This document shows, one piece after another, positions 46,266-56,162 of a DNA stretch of 64,000 nucleotides (position 1 is the stretch's first letter; every line of letters begins with the position of its first letter). The stretch is from Morinoia aosen. Taxonomy: Eukaryota; Arthropoda; Malacostraca; Amphipoda; Talitridae. The translations under genes and the position numbers were made by a program. The stretch lies in the NCBI GenBank assembly GCA_030386875.1, contig CM059573.1, forward strand, positions 30,607,891 through 30,671,890, written 5' to 3'. The notes beneath the pieces are model-generated. The model did not search any database. It was not told the origin of the DNA and was given only the letters and a program-made list of their open reading frames with translations.

Positions 46266-49200
46266 CTACAAGCCGCTGAAGATGACATTCTTCAGTGCTT
46301 TTTGTCTACTAACTTTCTTGTTTAGGGTAAGTTTTCTTGTGTGTTCCTTCGCAGCATGATGGTGCCTTACTACGATATATTTTGCAGAAATAGCTTTTAT
46401 TATAAGGAGTCTGTGGTTATTGAAAATGGAGTCAGGCACACAATGGTTTAAAGTATTCAGTAGTTCGCATCCAATGCATGCTTCTAACACCTCATTAACG
46501 GCTTTCAAAACGTCTAATGTTTTAAACTGATCACATGTACTTTTTGTATTTGTACGGTAGCTGTTTTCGGCTTTCATGCAGATCTTAAAGACGTCATCAG
46601 AAGGAACTATTAAACTACCCTTACACTTTAGCTTTATCAGCTGCGCAAACGTGCTGCTGTATTTTTTTTCTGAGAGCATTGCCGAAACACAGTTTTCACA
46701 TCGTATACATTCCCTCAATTTCCTCACAATGAAGCCAGCAATGTAGCCCACCACATTTTCTGTATATGTAGAAGTTCCAAATTCACCTCCGATGACAAGG
46801 TTTTCTTCATCTGTACTCAAGTTATCGCTACTTAATGAATTCAAGTCTTCTAATGTAAGTTTATTTCTTGAAGTAGAGCCGTTTAAAATGTTGATATACT
46901 GTCTGTAGAGCAGACTGCATTCAGCATTTGCGCTCGTGCACGTTAATATTTGAATTTCTTCCAAAGCCGAGCAATTTCCCCGCATTACTTCCTGAAGTTC
47001 GTTGTGAATTAGTATCCTTTTGTAAGCCGCTTCAAACTGTTTCGCGTTAGGGTTGTTGTTAACACCACTGTGACTGCGTATTTTGCTGAAAAATAATTCT
47101 AGATGGTCTTGGCTGACTTTGTAACAAGTAAAGTACGTCATACCGAATTCACCCAATTTCTTAAAGATGTTCTTGATACTGGTGAGACAGACAAGAAGTC
47201 CTAGAAATCCGGTCTTTCGTCCTGTACGGCAGATCAGTTCACCAGTGGAAGCCAACTTTAAATTTTGTATATATAACATATCTTCCTCAATTTGTGGTAG
47301 TATGGTTACGGCATTTTCTGCACCTAGAGGACGCTTGAAACCGAATGACCGTAAATTTCTTGAGTTCAGTATATCAAAGATTCTATTAAATATTCGAATA
47401 AATTTTATTGTTGCTTCGCAAAGCTCGAACCCGGAGATTTTGTTCTCGTTGCAAAACTGGAGAGAATCTGCAACTGAGTTGCTAAGCACTTGTGTGGCTA
47501 ATTTAACATTCATCTTCTTCTTGAAGTAGTTCAAATGGGCAGCTCTTAATTTATTTCCCAAATGTAACCCACGCGAATCCTGTAAATCATGTAACTTACG
47601 AACATAATCCCACTTAACAGTATTACCTTCACTATCTACTATAAACTTCATATCACCAATCGTGTTGCGCACCAACTTGATCATGTGGCATGGATCCAGA
47701 AATATATGTATTTGCTGTCCATCGATGGGGTGGGAGAAATAAGGAACAATGTTATCATAACTAATAGTACAACCTAATTCTTTAGCCATTGAAATATTGG
47801 AAGATGCGCCGTCAAAAGTAAGAGTACGAACACATATCCCAACGTCATGCAGTCGCGAAATACTTTCGAGAACCAGATGTTTTCTCTCTCGACCAGATAG
47901 TCCATTAATAAGAAAGTAACCGATAGGTAATTTCCAACTAGCATCGAGAGCTACTACCATGAATACGAGGGCATTACTAGCGACCGGCAGGGTGTCGTCT
48001 TCGATGCTTGTGCCGATGTCCACTTGGCCATGCAGCTTTTTCCCGTCCCACTCCACTTGTTGCCGTATAGCCATTTCGTCCATCATCAGAGCACATGGGA
48101 TTTTTTTCTCAGTTTCAGACGTTGAAAACTTTCGTTTCAACGCTTCGAACGCCTCTTCAGTAAAGCCTGGTGCACCATTGATGCTACTGTACCATTTCTG
48201 TAACGTTTTAGGATGCGGCAGGCATGTGTCAAATGATTTTCGGACATACGCGTAGGCTCTTGGAGAATAGAAGTGCAGGGTTAGGGCAAAGGTTCTCAAC
48301 TGTGGAGAATACACTCTTGCGAGTTTCCCATTATTACGCTTGGCAAACTTTCTCTTAAGGAGATCGGATACTCCACCCCCTGCCGCTTCAATAATGTCTA
48401 AGCACTGCCCATTTACTATATTTTTCTTCTTCAAGTTACTGAGCACGGTGGAGAGTTCACTGTTTTTCTTCTTCAAGCGCCTTTGGGCTTGTTGGAGCGT
48501 CTTTATTTTTTTTCTTGATGTCATCAATTGGCATTCTTTTAGCTCTAGTTCCCTTTTTAATGCTTTTTTCCTTGGTGTATCATCCAGCTCGGTAATATTT
48601 GAGGCAGTGGAGATATTTGTTGCCTCTTCATCCACACTGCTAGATGCAGCAGTTTCGTGTACTGCAGAAGTCGAAGCGGTGTCCCTGTTCGCAGGAGGTT
48701 TTCTAACCAAAGAGCCGCCTGTCTGCATGTATGAGGGAAAGCTGGGGAAGATGGAGGGTACAGCTCCTCTGAGCAATTTTCTGCAACTCTGGACGTTAGT
48801 GTCAAAGCAGTCATTCTTAAAATGTTGGGAACACACTGCTGTGCTTTTGCCGGGTGTAAAGCCTTCTCTGCGTAAGGCATTCATCCACTTCTCACGCAAG
48901 GCTTCGTCCTTTGGGAACCTGAGAATTAATTTGGCATCTATGATAAAAGGCTTAGTGAAAGCGCACAGCACATGCACCATTACCGCAAAAAGTATTTACC
49001 AAGATAATCTATCTATTCTATATACCAAACCTCCCTCCACACGGGAGGGGTAGCAAAGCGACATGCACAAATTCCCTATCGCTTACATCTACACATCTTA
49101 GTTTTCTGGGCTTTATCCCCATCTTTGCAGTGCGTTGGTATCCGCTACCAAGAAAATGAATAAATAAATTTCCACGTGCATACGAGCGCCCGTAATCAGT

Positions 49201-50254
49201 AATGGATTAACACAGTACCAGATGTAGCAGCTTGTTGCGAAACACGATGGGCCCTGAATTCTATATTTCTCATTGCAAATAAAAACATTGTAGTAGAATT
49301 TGATTCTTTTTTCTTTTATAATTATAATCTAAAAAACTCTATAATACTTTCAACTTATTAATAATATATCGAGTTCGCACGATCAATAATGTACTGTCGA
49401 TATTTCTATCAGTAGTTGCTCGGACTTTCTATCGGAAGTGGTTAATGTTGTGCTTAAATCAGGGCCAAAAAATTTTGAGCTACTAATTGTTTTGCTACAG
49501 AAAAAGAGACGAAATCGGAAGAAATCGGGGGAGGAGTGGATTTTGAAACGCAATATGTACACTTATGTGAATTGATTTAATGGCATAAGGGTAACGGAAC
49601 TGGAAGACTTTTATAACCAGCTCCGAATGATTGATGATATATATTATTAGCTTCTGGATATTTTGAATAACCGAGGAAGATTCCACAAAGAGGGGAGGCA
49701 TTTCAGTAATGAGAGACCGGCTCTAACTCTACGATTTTTGGCAACTGGACGAACTCTTGGTTGCATATAGAGTACTTTCCATCAATCCAAAAATGCTCAA
49801 ATTTTGATGAAATTTCAGAAAATTTTGATCACATAAATATTTTCATCAGTCTATCAGTATGCCGTTCAGACGATCAATATATTTACACTAATAGTAAATA
49901 TTTTAAGTAATATTGATCGTGTGAATGCTGCTTTAAGGAACATAAGTTAGTAATGAGCTGTTGAGGGGGATGCGTATTATTTTACACATTTGAAACGCTA
50001 TAACTCAAAAAGTAGAGATCGCCGAATGAAATGGTTTTCAAATTTGAATTCTACGCTGAACAATACTGTGCAAATATGTATAGTCTATTAAATAATAAAC
50101 GAAATTCAAATACACGGGCCTGAACTGCAATTTTACTTAAGCCTTCTCCAAAAGTATGAATGTTACCTAGATTTAGTGCTTACTTGTGCAATGAGATGTT
50201 ATTCTTTTTGTCGTTGCGCGCATTGCAACCGTAAGCGCTGCAGGAATTCACCAT
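46266..50254 (-). CDS. P element transposase (THAP domain, two exons, 907 residues)
   Basis: Cuts out and reinserts the element in the nucleus; P-family transposases bind GTP. Exon 1 is 50254-50184 (ATG at 50254), exon 2 is 48918-46266; 71 plus 2653 bases make 908 codons with stop. The donor is AA|GTAAGC, the acceptor TTCTCAG|G, phase 2. Exon 1 supplies C5-x4-C10; exon 2 supplies HKFP, W35 and C53-SQ-H56, then AVPSIF: a complete C2CH THAP finger. Residues about 141-193 are charged and heptad-like (probable coiled-coil dimer region). The catalytic core shows D304 (MMDEMAIR), D393 (LTFDGASSN), D432 (FLDPCHMIKLVRN) and E631 (SQDHLELFF), matching the acidic set of Drosophila P. The C terminus has VVGYIAGFIVRKL and a CIRCENC pair. 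No stop or frameshift. Without splicing, an ATG at 48980 would give a 904-residue form lacking the first zinc-ligand pair. Confidence 0.92.
48919..50183 (-). other. Intron of the P transposase gene
   Basis: 1265 bases, from GTAAGC (50183-50178) to the AG at 48920-48919, preceded by TTAATTCTC. AT-rich, with no internal reading frame worth calling. Near the 3' end (about 49033-49057) CCACACGGGAGGGGTAGCAA resembles CCACTCGGGAGGGGTACCAA at about 45915 near the left end of the element. Confidence 0.85.
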
Positions 50255-50382
50255 GTTGCCAGCAGCGACACAACGACGGTCTGACAATCACTGCTCACTC
50301 ACTAGAGCTGTGGTTCAAGGTCGGCAGGCACAGCCATACGGGCTGCTAGCACACAGCCAGCTAGGTTACAGGAAACGCATCC

Positions 50383-50413
50383 AGCGCTCCCTCCTGTCTT
50401 TTATACCTTCATG
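50383..50413 (-). repeat. P element 31-bp terminal inverted repeat, right
   Basis: Exact inverse of 45835-45865. It lies 129 bases upstream of the transposase ATG, so it also forms the promoter region. Confidence 0.95.
50399..50405 (-). promoter_or_regulatory. TATA box of the P transposase gene, inside the terminal repeat
   Basis: TATAAAA on the minus strand, 145 bases upstream of the ATG and pointing at the gene. Transcription would start near 50370, giving a leader of about 115 bases. Because it is in the terminal repeat, transposase binding there could compete with transcription; this is an inference from position. Confidence 0.6.
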
Positions 50414-50421
50414 CATTTCTG
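50414..50421. repeat. P element target-site duplication, right
   Basis: CATTTCTG, identical to the left duplication. Confidence 0.92.
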
Positions 50422-51054
50422 TTACGGTATTCAATATTAATTTTTTACATTGACTATAATTTTGTATTGGTTACTTATTTGTAACATAGTTTCATTATTT
50501 GATAGGGGAAGTAGCTAAGGAGGCAATATTCACTTTCACTGTTCAGAAGTAGTATTTCTTTGCTAAACGGTTCAGGGCGGCAGCTTGCGAATGAAATCTT
50601 CTGTCTCTAAGAAACACAAAATAGAACCCAATTGCACATAGTTTTTGATAAAACTTGCAGATACAGCTCATCTATTTTTCCGCCCTCGACTCTACCTTTA
50701 TCTTCCTGGCTCGCTGTTCCTATGAGCCGGGTATCCTGAGTGGGAGGATGTGCGTGCTTTAATTCCCGTTTACTGTTATCCATGGTAAATGGTTCCTTCT
50801 CTTTGTTTTCTTGATATCACCTTTGTTACGGTTTGGAGTCTTAACCTTTTGAATAAAATAATAACAATCGCAATTAAAGGGGTAATGAGATTTAGTTTTA
50901 TTATTTCGAATCTCACGTTTTACAGTTCAATTGTTTAATAAACTACGGAACGTAAAGAACAGTTGAATACGCAGAAATTCAGTATTCATCAACGGAAAAG
51001 TAGTGTTTGTACAAAAACAGATAACCACACATGACGTATAGTAATCATCATTGT
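50422..51054. other. No feature recognised
   Basis: Flanking sequence between the P element and the second non-LTR copy, with no coding or repeat signal. Confidence 0.4.
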
Positions 51055-52121
51055 CTTCAGTGACTCCGTGCAGTGAGAAGTGCTCTGTCCTCGCTCTGAA
51101 ACAAAGTGCCACTATTGGTTAGAAAGAATGTACTCCAAACCTAAACGGGTACCCACAAGCCAAGAGGATTGAAATGTGATTTAAACCTACCATAAATCAA
51201 AATTATAGAACTAAAAGTATAATTTTCCCTCTAAAAAGAGTGTGAAAGTGTTCAACCATTATCTACACAAAGAACCGAGCTCCCTCAATCTTCAAGATGG
51301 CGCCTAAGAAGCAACGCAGTAGCAAGAGCATCAGCAACAGCATCAGCAACAACAGCAGTGAGTTTCAGTCAAAATTTGGTCCATATTCTGATGTATCTAG
51401 CTTAACGAAAGACGGCAAGGAAGGTGTTTCTGTCATAATAAAATACTTCGACTCCGTAATGACAAAATTTAATAGTGATATGGAAAAAGTGCAAATGAAA
51501 TAAGCAACATTAAAACACTATTTGAAACAATAGCAGGAAAAAAGCAGAACACAAGGCAATTCTTGAATAACAGAATGAGAAAATAAATAGCTTAGCCTCC
51601 CATCTCGACCGCATGGAAATAAATGATAAGCGCCGAGATTTAGAAGATAGAAAAGGCACTCTCCTTATTTCCGGGGTAGGGGGGGGGGTGGGGGGGGTAG
51701 TAATACCGCAATTACACACAAACGAAAGTTGCAAAGAAACAGTCTACAAACTTCTGAAGGACAGACATCAAGATCGACCTCAGTGATGCTGACATCACAT
51801 CAGCTAGCAGAATGGGGAGAAAACCAATAACTGGAAACGAGGATCGAAGAAACATTACTTTCGAACTAAAACATTATAACAAGAAATGCAAAGTTCTCAC
51901 CGCCTACTGAGCAAATAAACCAAAGTTCTTCATAAATGAATATCGCATACCTTTACGAGCCAAGATCATGTACACCATGAGAGTAGCCAGGAAAAAATTA
52001 CCGGAGAAAATTGAAATCCCGAGAACCCAGCACGAAAACATCTTCGCATCCACCCCTGGACAACCGGATTCTAGACGTCTTCAGATTTAACATGCCAGAA
52101 GAGCTCGATCAATACCTAATA

Positions 52122-52659
52122 CCACAAGGTGGGCCAAATGAAGTCATCCGATGTTGTTTGGCTCTAATTTTTTTAGAAATAAAAACCTCGATTCTGTTTT
52201 TTTAAATGTTTATTTGAACCTTTACAATTATGTTGTTCAAGTCGAGAAGATGATATCGGCCAAATGGGTGCATCCACAATTGATTGCTACACGGGCTGTC
52301 GGGCTCATTTTATGACATTTTTCGTCACTTCGGCGAGAACTTCGGGCGACAGATTCTCGCACTTGTGTCGAATGTTGTCCTTAAGTGCTTCCAGGGTCTC
52401 GGGCTTCTTCACATACACACGGGACTTCGATAAAACCCACAGAAGAAAGTCTGGAACGGTCAAATCGGGCGATCTTGCGGGCAAGTCCAAATCGCCAAAA
52501 CGAGAAATCAGGCGACCCGGGAACGCCGCCTTTAGAATATCATCTGTCCGATATTTACATCTGTCTACTTCACAAAATGTCAAAACAGTTTTCACATTGG
52601 TAGCAATCTGCACAAAAAAAAACATGTTACAATGGGGTGACTTCTTTTGGCCCACCTGA
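52122..52659 (-). mobile_element. Internally deleted mariner-type element nested in ORF1 of copy B
   Basis: 538 bp. The ends AGGTGGGCCAAATGAAGTCA (left) and AGGTGGGCCAAAAGAAGTCA (right, inverted) are flanked by TA at 52120-52121 and 52660-52661. Deleting the element and one TA restores the host retrotransposon frame, which proves insertion at a TA. It keeps about 24-bp terminal repeats and the C-terminal transposase part; the N-terminal two thirds are gone. A fragment of the same family is at 44836. Confidence 0.88.
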
Positions 52660-52664
52660 TACAA
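52305..52664 (-). pseudogene. Transposase C-terminal fragment (Tc1/mariner type)
   Basis: On the minus strand, after the terminal-repeat-derived leader (VGQKKSPHC), the frame reads FPGRLISRFGDLDLPARSPD, then LTVPDFLLWVLSKSRVYV and TLEALKDNIRHKCENL. SPDLTVPDF is the block with the third catalytic aspartate. The first two aspartates are deleted. A residue in the usual WG of the family reads V, a sign of decay. Confidence 0.75.
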
Positions 52665-53363
52665 CTGGATGTGTCATCGAAACAGGTCTTAGGTGATTAG
52701 GCCTTGGTGATCACCTCAATTAAATATCATGTCGCTATCATAACATGTAACTGTCACTGATTATACATGTCATTGACGCCTAAAATTTTATAACTTTACA
52801 CTGTAACTTCGAGCTGTATAACTTCATGTCTTAAACAATTCCAACTTTTAAAATATTAGATATATCAGTTTCACCTCAATTTTGAAAATTGTATGACAGA
52901 TGTATGTGAACATTTATGACAGCTGTATGTGAATTTTGCAACAATGCCATCAGCAATTTCTACTTAACAATGGTATAATTAAATTTAGATTGCCACATTG
53001 TTCGTTTTCCCACCCTATTTGTATGTAATTTTTACCAGTAAGGTTATTATTACGGGTAAACCATATTAGATGATTAGATATGCCATTGTCCCCAAAGTTT
53101 TTAAAAACCTAATACCTGCTGCATGTGAACTTTGTGACAACGCCTTGAGCAATTTGTATGCACCAACGTTGTGATATTGAACTCAAATATTACTCGCTCA
53201 TGGACTGAGTATGTGTGTACGCACGAAATTGCGCTAAACTTTTTTACTCCTTTCTCTTTTACTTTCTAAGCTAGTTTTTAGACAGGAATATGTTTTTGAT
53301 CTTAACTCTGCATTTCGTTTTTAAGTTATATATTACTTACTGCTTACTACTTACTAATTTTAA

Positions 53364-55511
53364 ATGACTGATCACGCAGATGTAGTCGAATGCGCACCGC
53401 TCTAGAAAAAATAATGTCAACATTGCAAATCTCTCAACAAAACAATAATGCTACGATTGTTGATGAAGCAGTAGCAAAATTGACTGAAACTATAATGACT
53501 GCATACAATCAGTGTTGCCCAATTGTACCTCGTACAGTTATACCGAAAAATAAACAAATGCCATGGATTACTCGAGACATCGTGATAAATATAAAGAAAC
53601 ATCAAGCGTACCTAGCCCTCCTTAGCGAAGGGCGAAATCTAGAGAAATATATAACCGATTCAGAAACTATGTGAAAAACCAGATAAGGTCATCAAAAAAG
53701 AGCTACTTTACCCTCAAGTTTACTCAATTCAAAGCTGACGTTAAAAAGACTTGGCTCCTCCTTAATTTAACTCTTGTTGTAAACCAAATAACGCCGATAA
53801 AAAGAAAATTGAATATGTTTTTCAAGATATTGTAAAATACCATGAGAAGAAAGAAATTGCTAACCTTTTTAACAATTTTCATGAACGTAGCGAAAACTAT
53901 AGCTGATGGTATTCCAAGTGAACCTACTGATCAGCTGGAATACATAAATCATATTCGAGAACACAACTCTTTTTTTCTTTACGCTTACCAACTCTTCCAA
54001 TGTAATTGCTCGCATAAACAACCTGAAAAATAAATGGAGTGGGTTTCAAACGTTTTCGACTAAAGTACTTAAAGTTATTGCTGACAATGTAGCCACGCCC
54101 GTATCCAATATTATTAACCTGTCTCTCTTCCTAGGTACTTTCCCGAACTCGCTCAAAGTTGGTAGAGTGACCCCTTTCATTAAAAATGGTAAAAAAACCT
54201 GTGTGAACAATTATCGACCTATTTTCGTGCTACCAATCATAAGCAAGGTATTCGAGAAAATTGTGTATTAAAAAAGAGTACTCTTATTTTGAACAAAAAT
54301 TATTTCTCTATGATGAATAATACGGCTTTCGCTCTAAAAAATCAACAACATAGGCTATAATAAATCATTTACAATTCCTTTATTCTAATACAGATGAAAA
54401 AAGCCTCTCTTCTTTGTATTTCTTGACTTTCGAAAAGCATTCGATTGTGTGGACGATAACATATTACTCTAGAAACTACACTATTGTGGCATTCGAGGGG
54501 TTGCCCATGATTGGTTCCGATCATACCTAACAAATCGGAAGCAATACGTTATCATTGACGATGTAAAATCGAACCCACACACAATTAGCCATGGAGTTCA
54601 GCAAGGATCTGTCCTTGGGCGTCACTTATTTCTGATTTTATCAATGATATTAAATCTACATCATTTCCAAATTCATACTTTTTGCCGATGACAGCACGCT
54701 TTCTGCGGTGCTTCCGAACCAAAATCATGCTCTGATTGCGGAGAGAATAAATAATGAACTTCATAAGGCTTCATTGTGGCTTAAAGCTAATAAAATAAGC
54801 CTTAATATCGATAAAACAAAATATATTACATTCTCATACAAAAAATATATCTCTCCCACGCATTAAAATTGGAGAAGGTGAAATCGAAGAAACCAACTCT
54901 TGTAAGTTCCTGGGCATCATAATAGTTAAACATCTGAGCTACAAAGAGCACATCGCTCATATTAGTTCTAAATTATCAAAATCTATCTGAACCCTAAATA
55001 AAGTTAAGAATTTCCTGCCTGAAAAAAAAACAGCTTTACAAATGCTCTACCGAATGCTCATTTCACCATACCTGCAATACGGAATTGAAGCAAGGCACGG
55101 AACTGATAAACATAAAACTAATACACGTTTTACTCCGCAAAAAATAGCCATCAGAGAGGTAAAAAATCTAGAATATAATGCTCACACAAATGATTTATTC
55201 AAAATTTACAAATACCTAAACTTTCGAATCTCTACAAAATCTCCATTTGAAATTTCATTTACAAAACATTAACAAATGATGGCGACAATAGCCTAAAACA
55301 ATTAATAACTGCACAAACTGGTCATCACGATCATTTAACCCGAAATAAAAGGAAATTCATGCTTCCTTATTATTAATAGGCCCGGTCGCAACACAGTATA
55401 CTCTTCGTTGAAACTAAAACTTGGAACTCAATCCCAGCGGAGATCCGTAAAAATAATTCTTAAAAGGTATTCAGAAGAAATCTTGAGTCTCACTTCCTCT
55501 CAGAATACTAG
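53364..55511 (+). pseudogene. Retrotransposon ORF2, copy B: endonuclease deleted, reverse transcriptase broken
   Basis: The ATG at 53364 (ATGACTGATCACGCAGATGT) matches the ORF2 start of copy A, but within about 20 bases the sequence jumps to the region corresponding to 1195 in copy A (MRTALEKIMSTLQ), removing about 880 bases and the whole endonuclease. The rest follows the family: NQCCPIVPRTV, WITRDIVINIKK, then with frameshifts NNYRPIFVLPIISKVFEKIV, motif A FLDFRKAFDCVDD around 54420-54455, FADDSTLS near 54679 (motif C), MLYRMLISPYLQYGIEA, and a final TWNSIPAEIRKN...ESHFLSEY to a stop near 55511. At least five frame breaks. It is useful as a reference for repairing the reading of copy A at motif A. 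Confidence 0.8.
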
Positions 55512-56162
55512 TCGTGTATGATCACCGAGTCAAATCTTGTCTTGTACATAACTGATCTTAATAATGTAATTTGTCATGATTGATATCGCCGATCTTCAGT
55601 CTGCTCTTAAATCATTTATCGAATATACTGTTAAATCTAGTCCATATGAACTATATTGTAAAATGAAGCATCTAATATCGAGTTAACTATCTCATTGATC
55701 AGTCTAATGCGAAACTAGGTTAAGTGAATAAGTTAAGTTAAACATTATTGTACACCTTAGAATAACGTTGATGGTAGGATGCCCTAGAAGTCTCTGAACT
55801 TATTCGAGCCCACAGGCAGCTATACTCAAATTTGACCATTGTACTATACATAAGAAACATACTACCTCGGTATAACCTGTGGTAAGTAAATTGTTTAAAT
55901 TGTTTAAAATATTTAATGCCGACATAAAGCAAAAAGGGAAATAGAAATAGAGAACAAGGTATGAAATACAGTATGTTTGCGTTAACCATGGCTGAAAATG
56001 TTGCGGTATTTTGTTTTACCTTGTAATTCATGTTAGCACGAGCTCCATTAGAAATAAAAATTTAGCTCACGACAAATGCTCCACAGGCTGCAAGTACGAA
56101 CCAATAGCTATTTGAAATCACACATTTTTGATACGCAGTAGTTCCTGGTAGATAATTCAGAC

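Larger units (their letters stand above)
45835..50413 (-). mobile_element. Complete P element with intact transposase gene
   Basis: 4579 bp. The ends are perfect 31-bp inverted repeats beginning CATGAAGGTATAAAAGACAG (45835-45865 and 50383-50413), flanked by 8-bp duplications CATTTCTG. Drosophila P also has 31-bp terminal repeats, starts CATGA and makes 8-bp duplications, so length, first bases and duplication all agree. The transposase gene fills the minus strand: a THAP exon next to the right end, a 1265-bp intron, then one long exon. About 400 noncoding bases lie between the stop and the left end. I could not identify Drosophila-style 11-bp subterminal repeats. Identical ends, identical duplications and an open gene all suggest a young, possibly autonomous copy. 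Confidence 0.93.
51297..52700 (+). pseudogene. Retrotransposon ORF1, copy B, interrupted by a mariner derivative
   Basis: Starts MAPKKQRSSKS in CAAGATGGCG. A frameshift near 51500 moves to ISNIKTLFETIAGKK...NEKINSLASHLDRME, matching the coiled coil of copy A. At 51672-51698 a G-rich run (GGGGTAGGGGGGGGGGTGGG) has replaced the start of the second domain. Later parts correspond to copy A as TSASRMGRKP, KHYFRTKTL and MYTMRVARKK across several frames. The insert at 52122-52659 splits the codon region DQYLI|QLDV; without it and with one TA removed, the frame reads on to KQVLGD and a TAG at 52700, matching the end of copy A. Confidence 0.75.
51055..55740 (+). mobile_element. Non-LTR retrotransposon copy B, same family as copy A, with internal deletion and nested insert
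   Basis: The plus-strand copy has 5' untranslated sequence like copy A (CGCTCTGAAACAAAGTGCC), ORF1 from 51297, a nested mariner derivative at 52122-52659, the ORF2 start at 53364 and ORF2 remnants to about 55511. The 3' region ends near 55740 in short TAAGT words (GTTAAGTGAATAAGTTAAGT), a likely repeat tail. The endonuclease region is missing. Many stops and frameshifts show this copy is old. Confidence 0.85.

Noticed and set aside
48340..49053. Plus-strand open frame of 237 codons, and another of 120 codons at 47167-47529
   Set aside because: Both are antisense to the P transposase exon, whose own reading has recognisable domains. They have no motif of their own.
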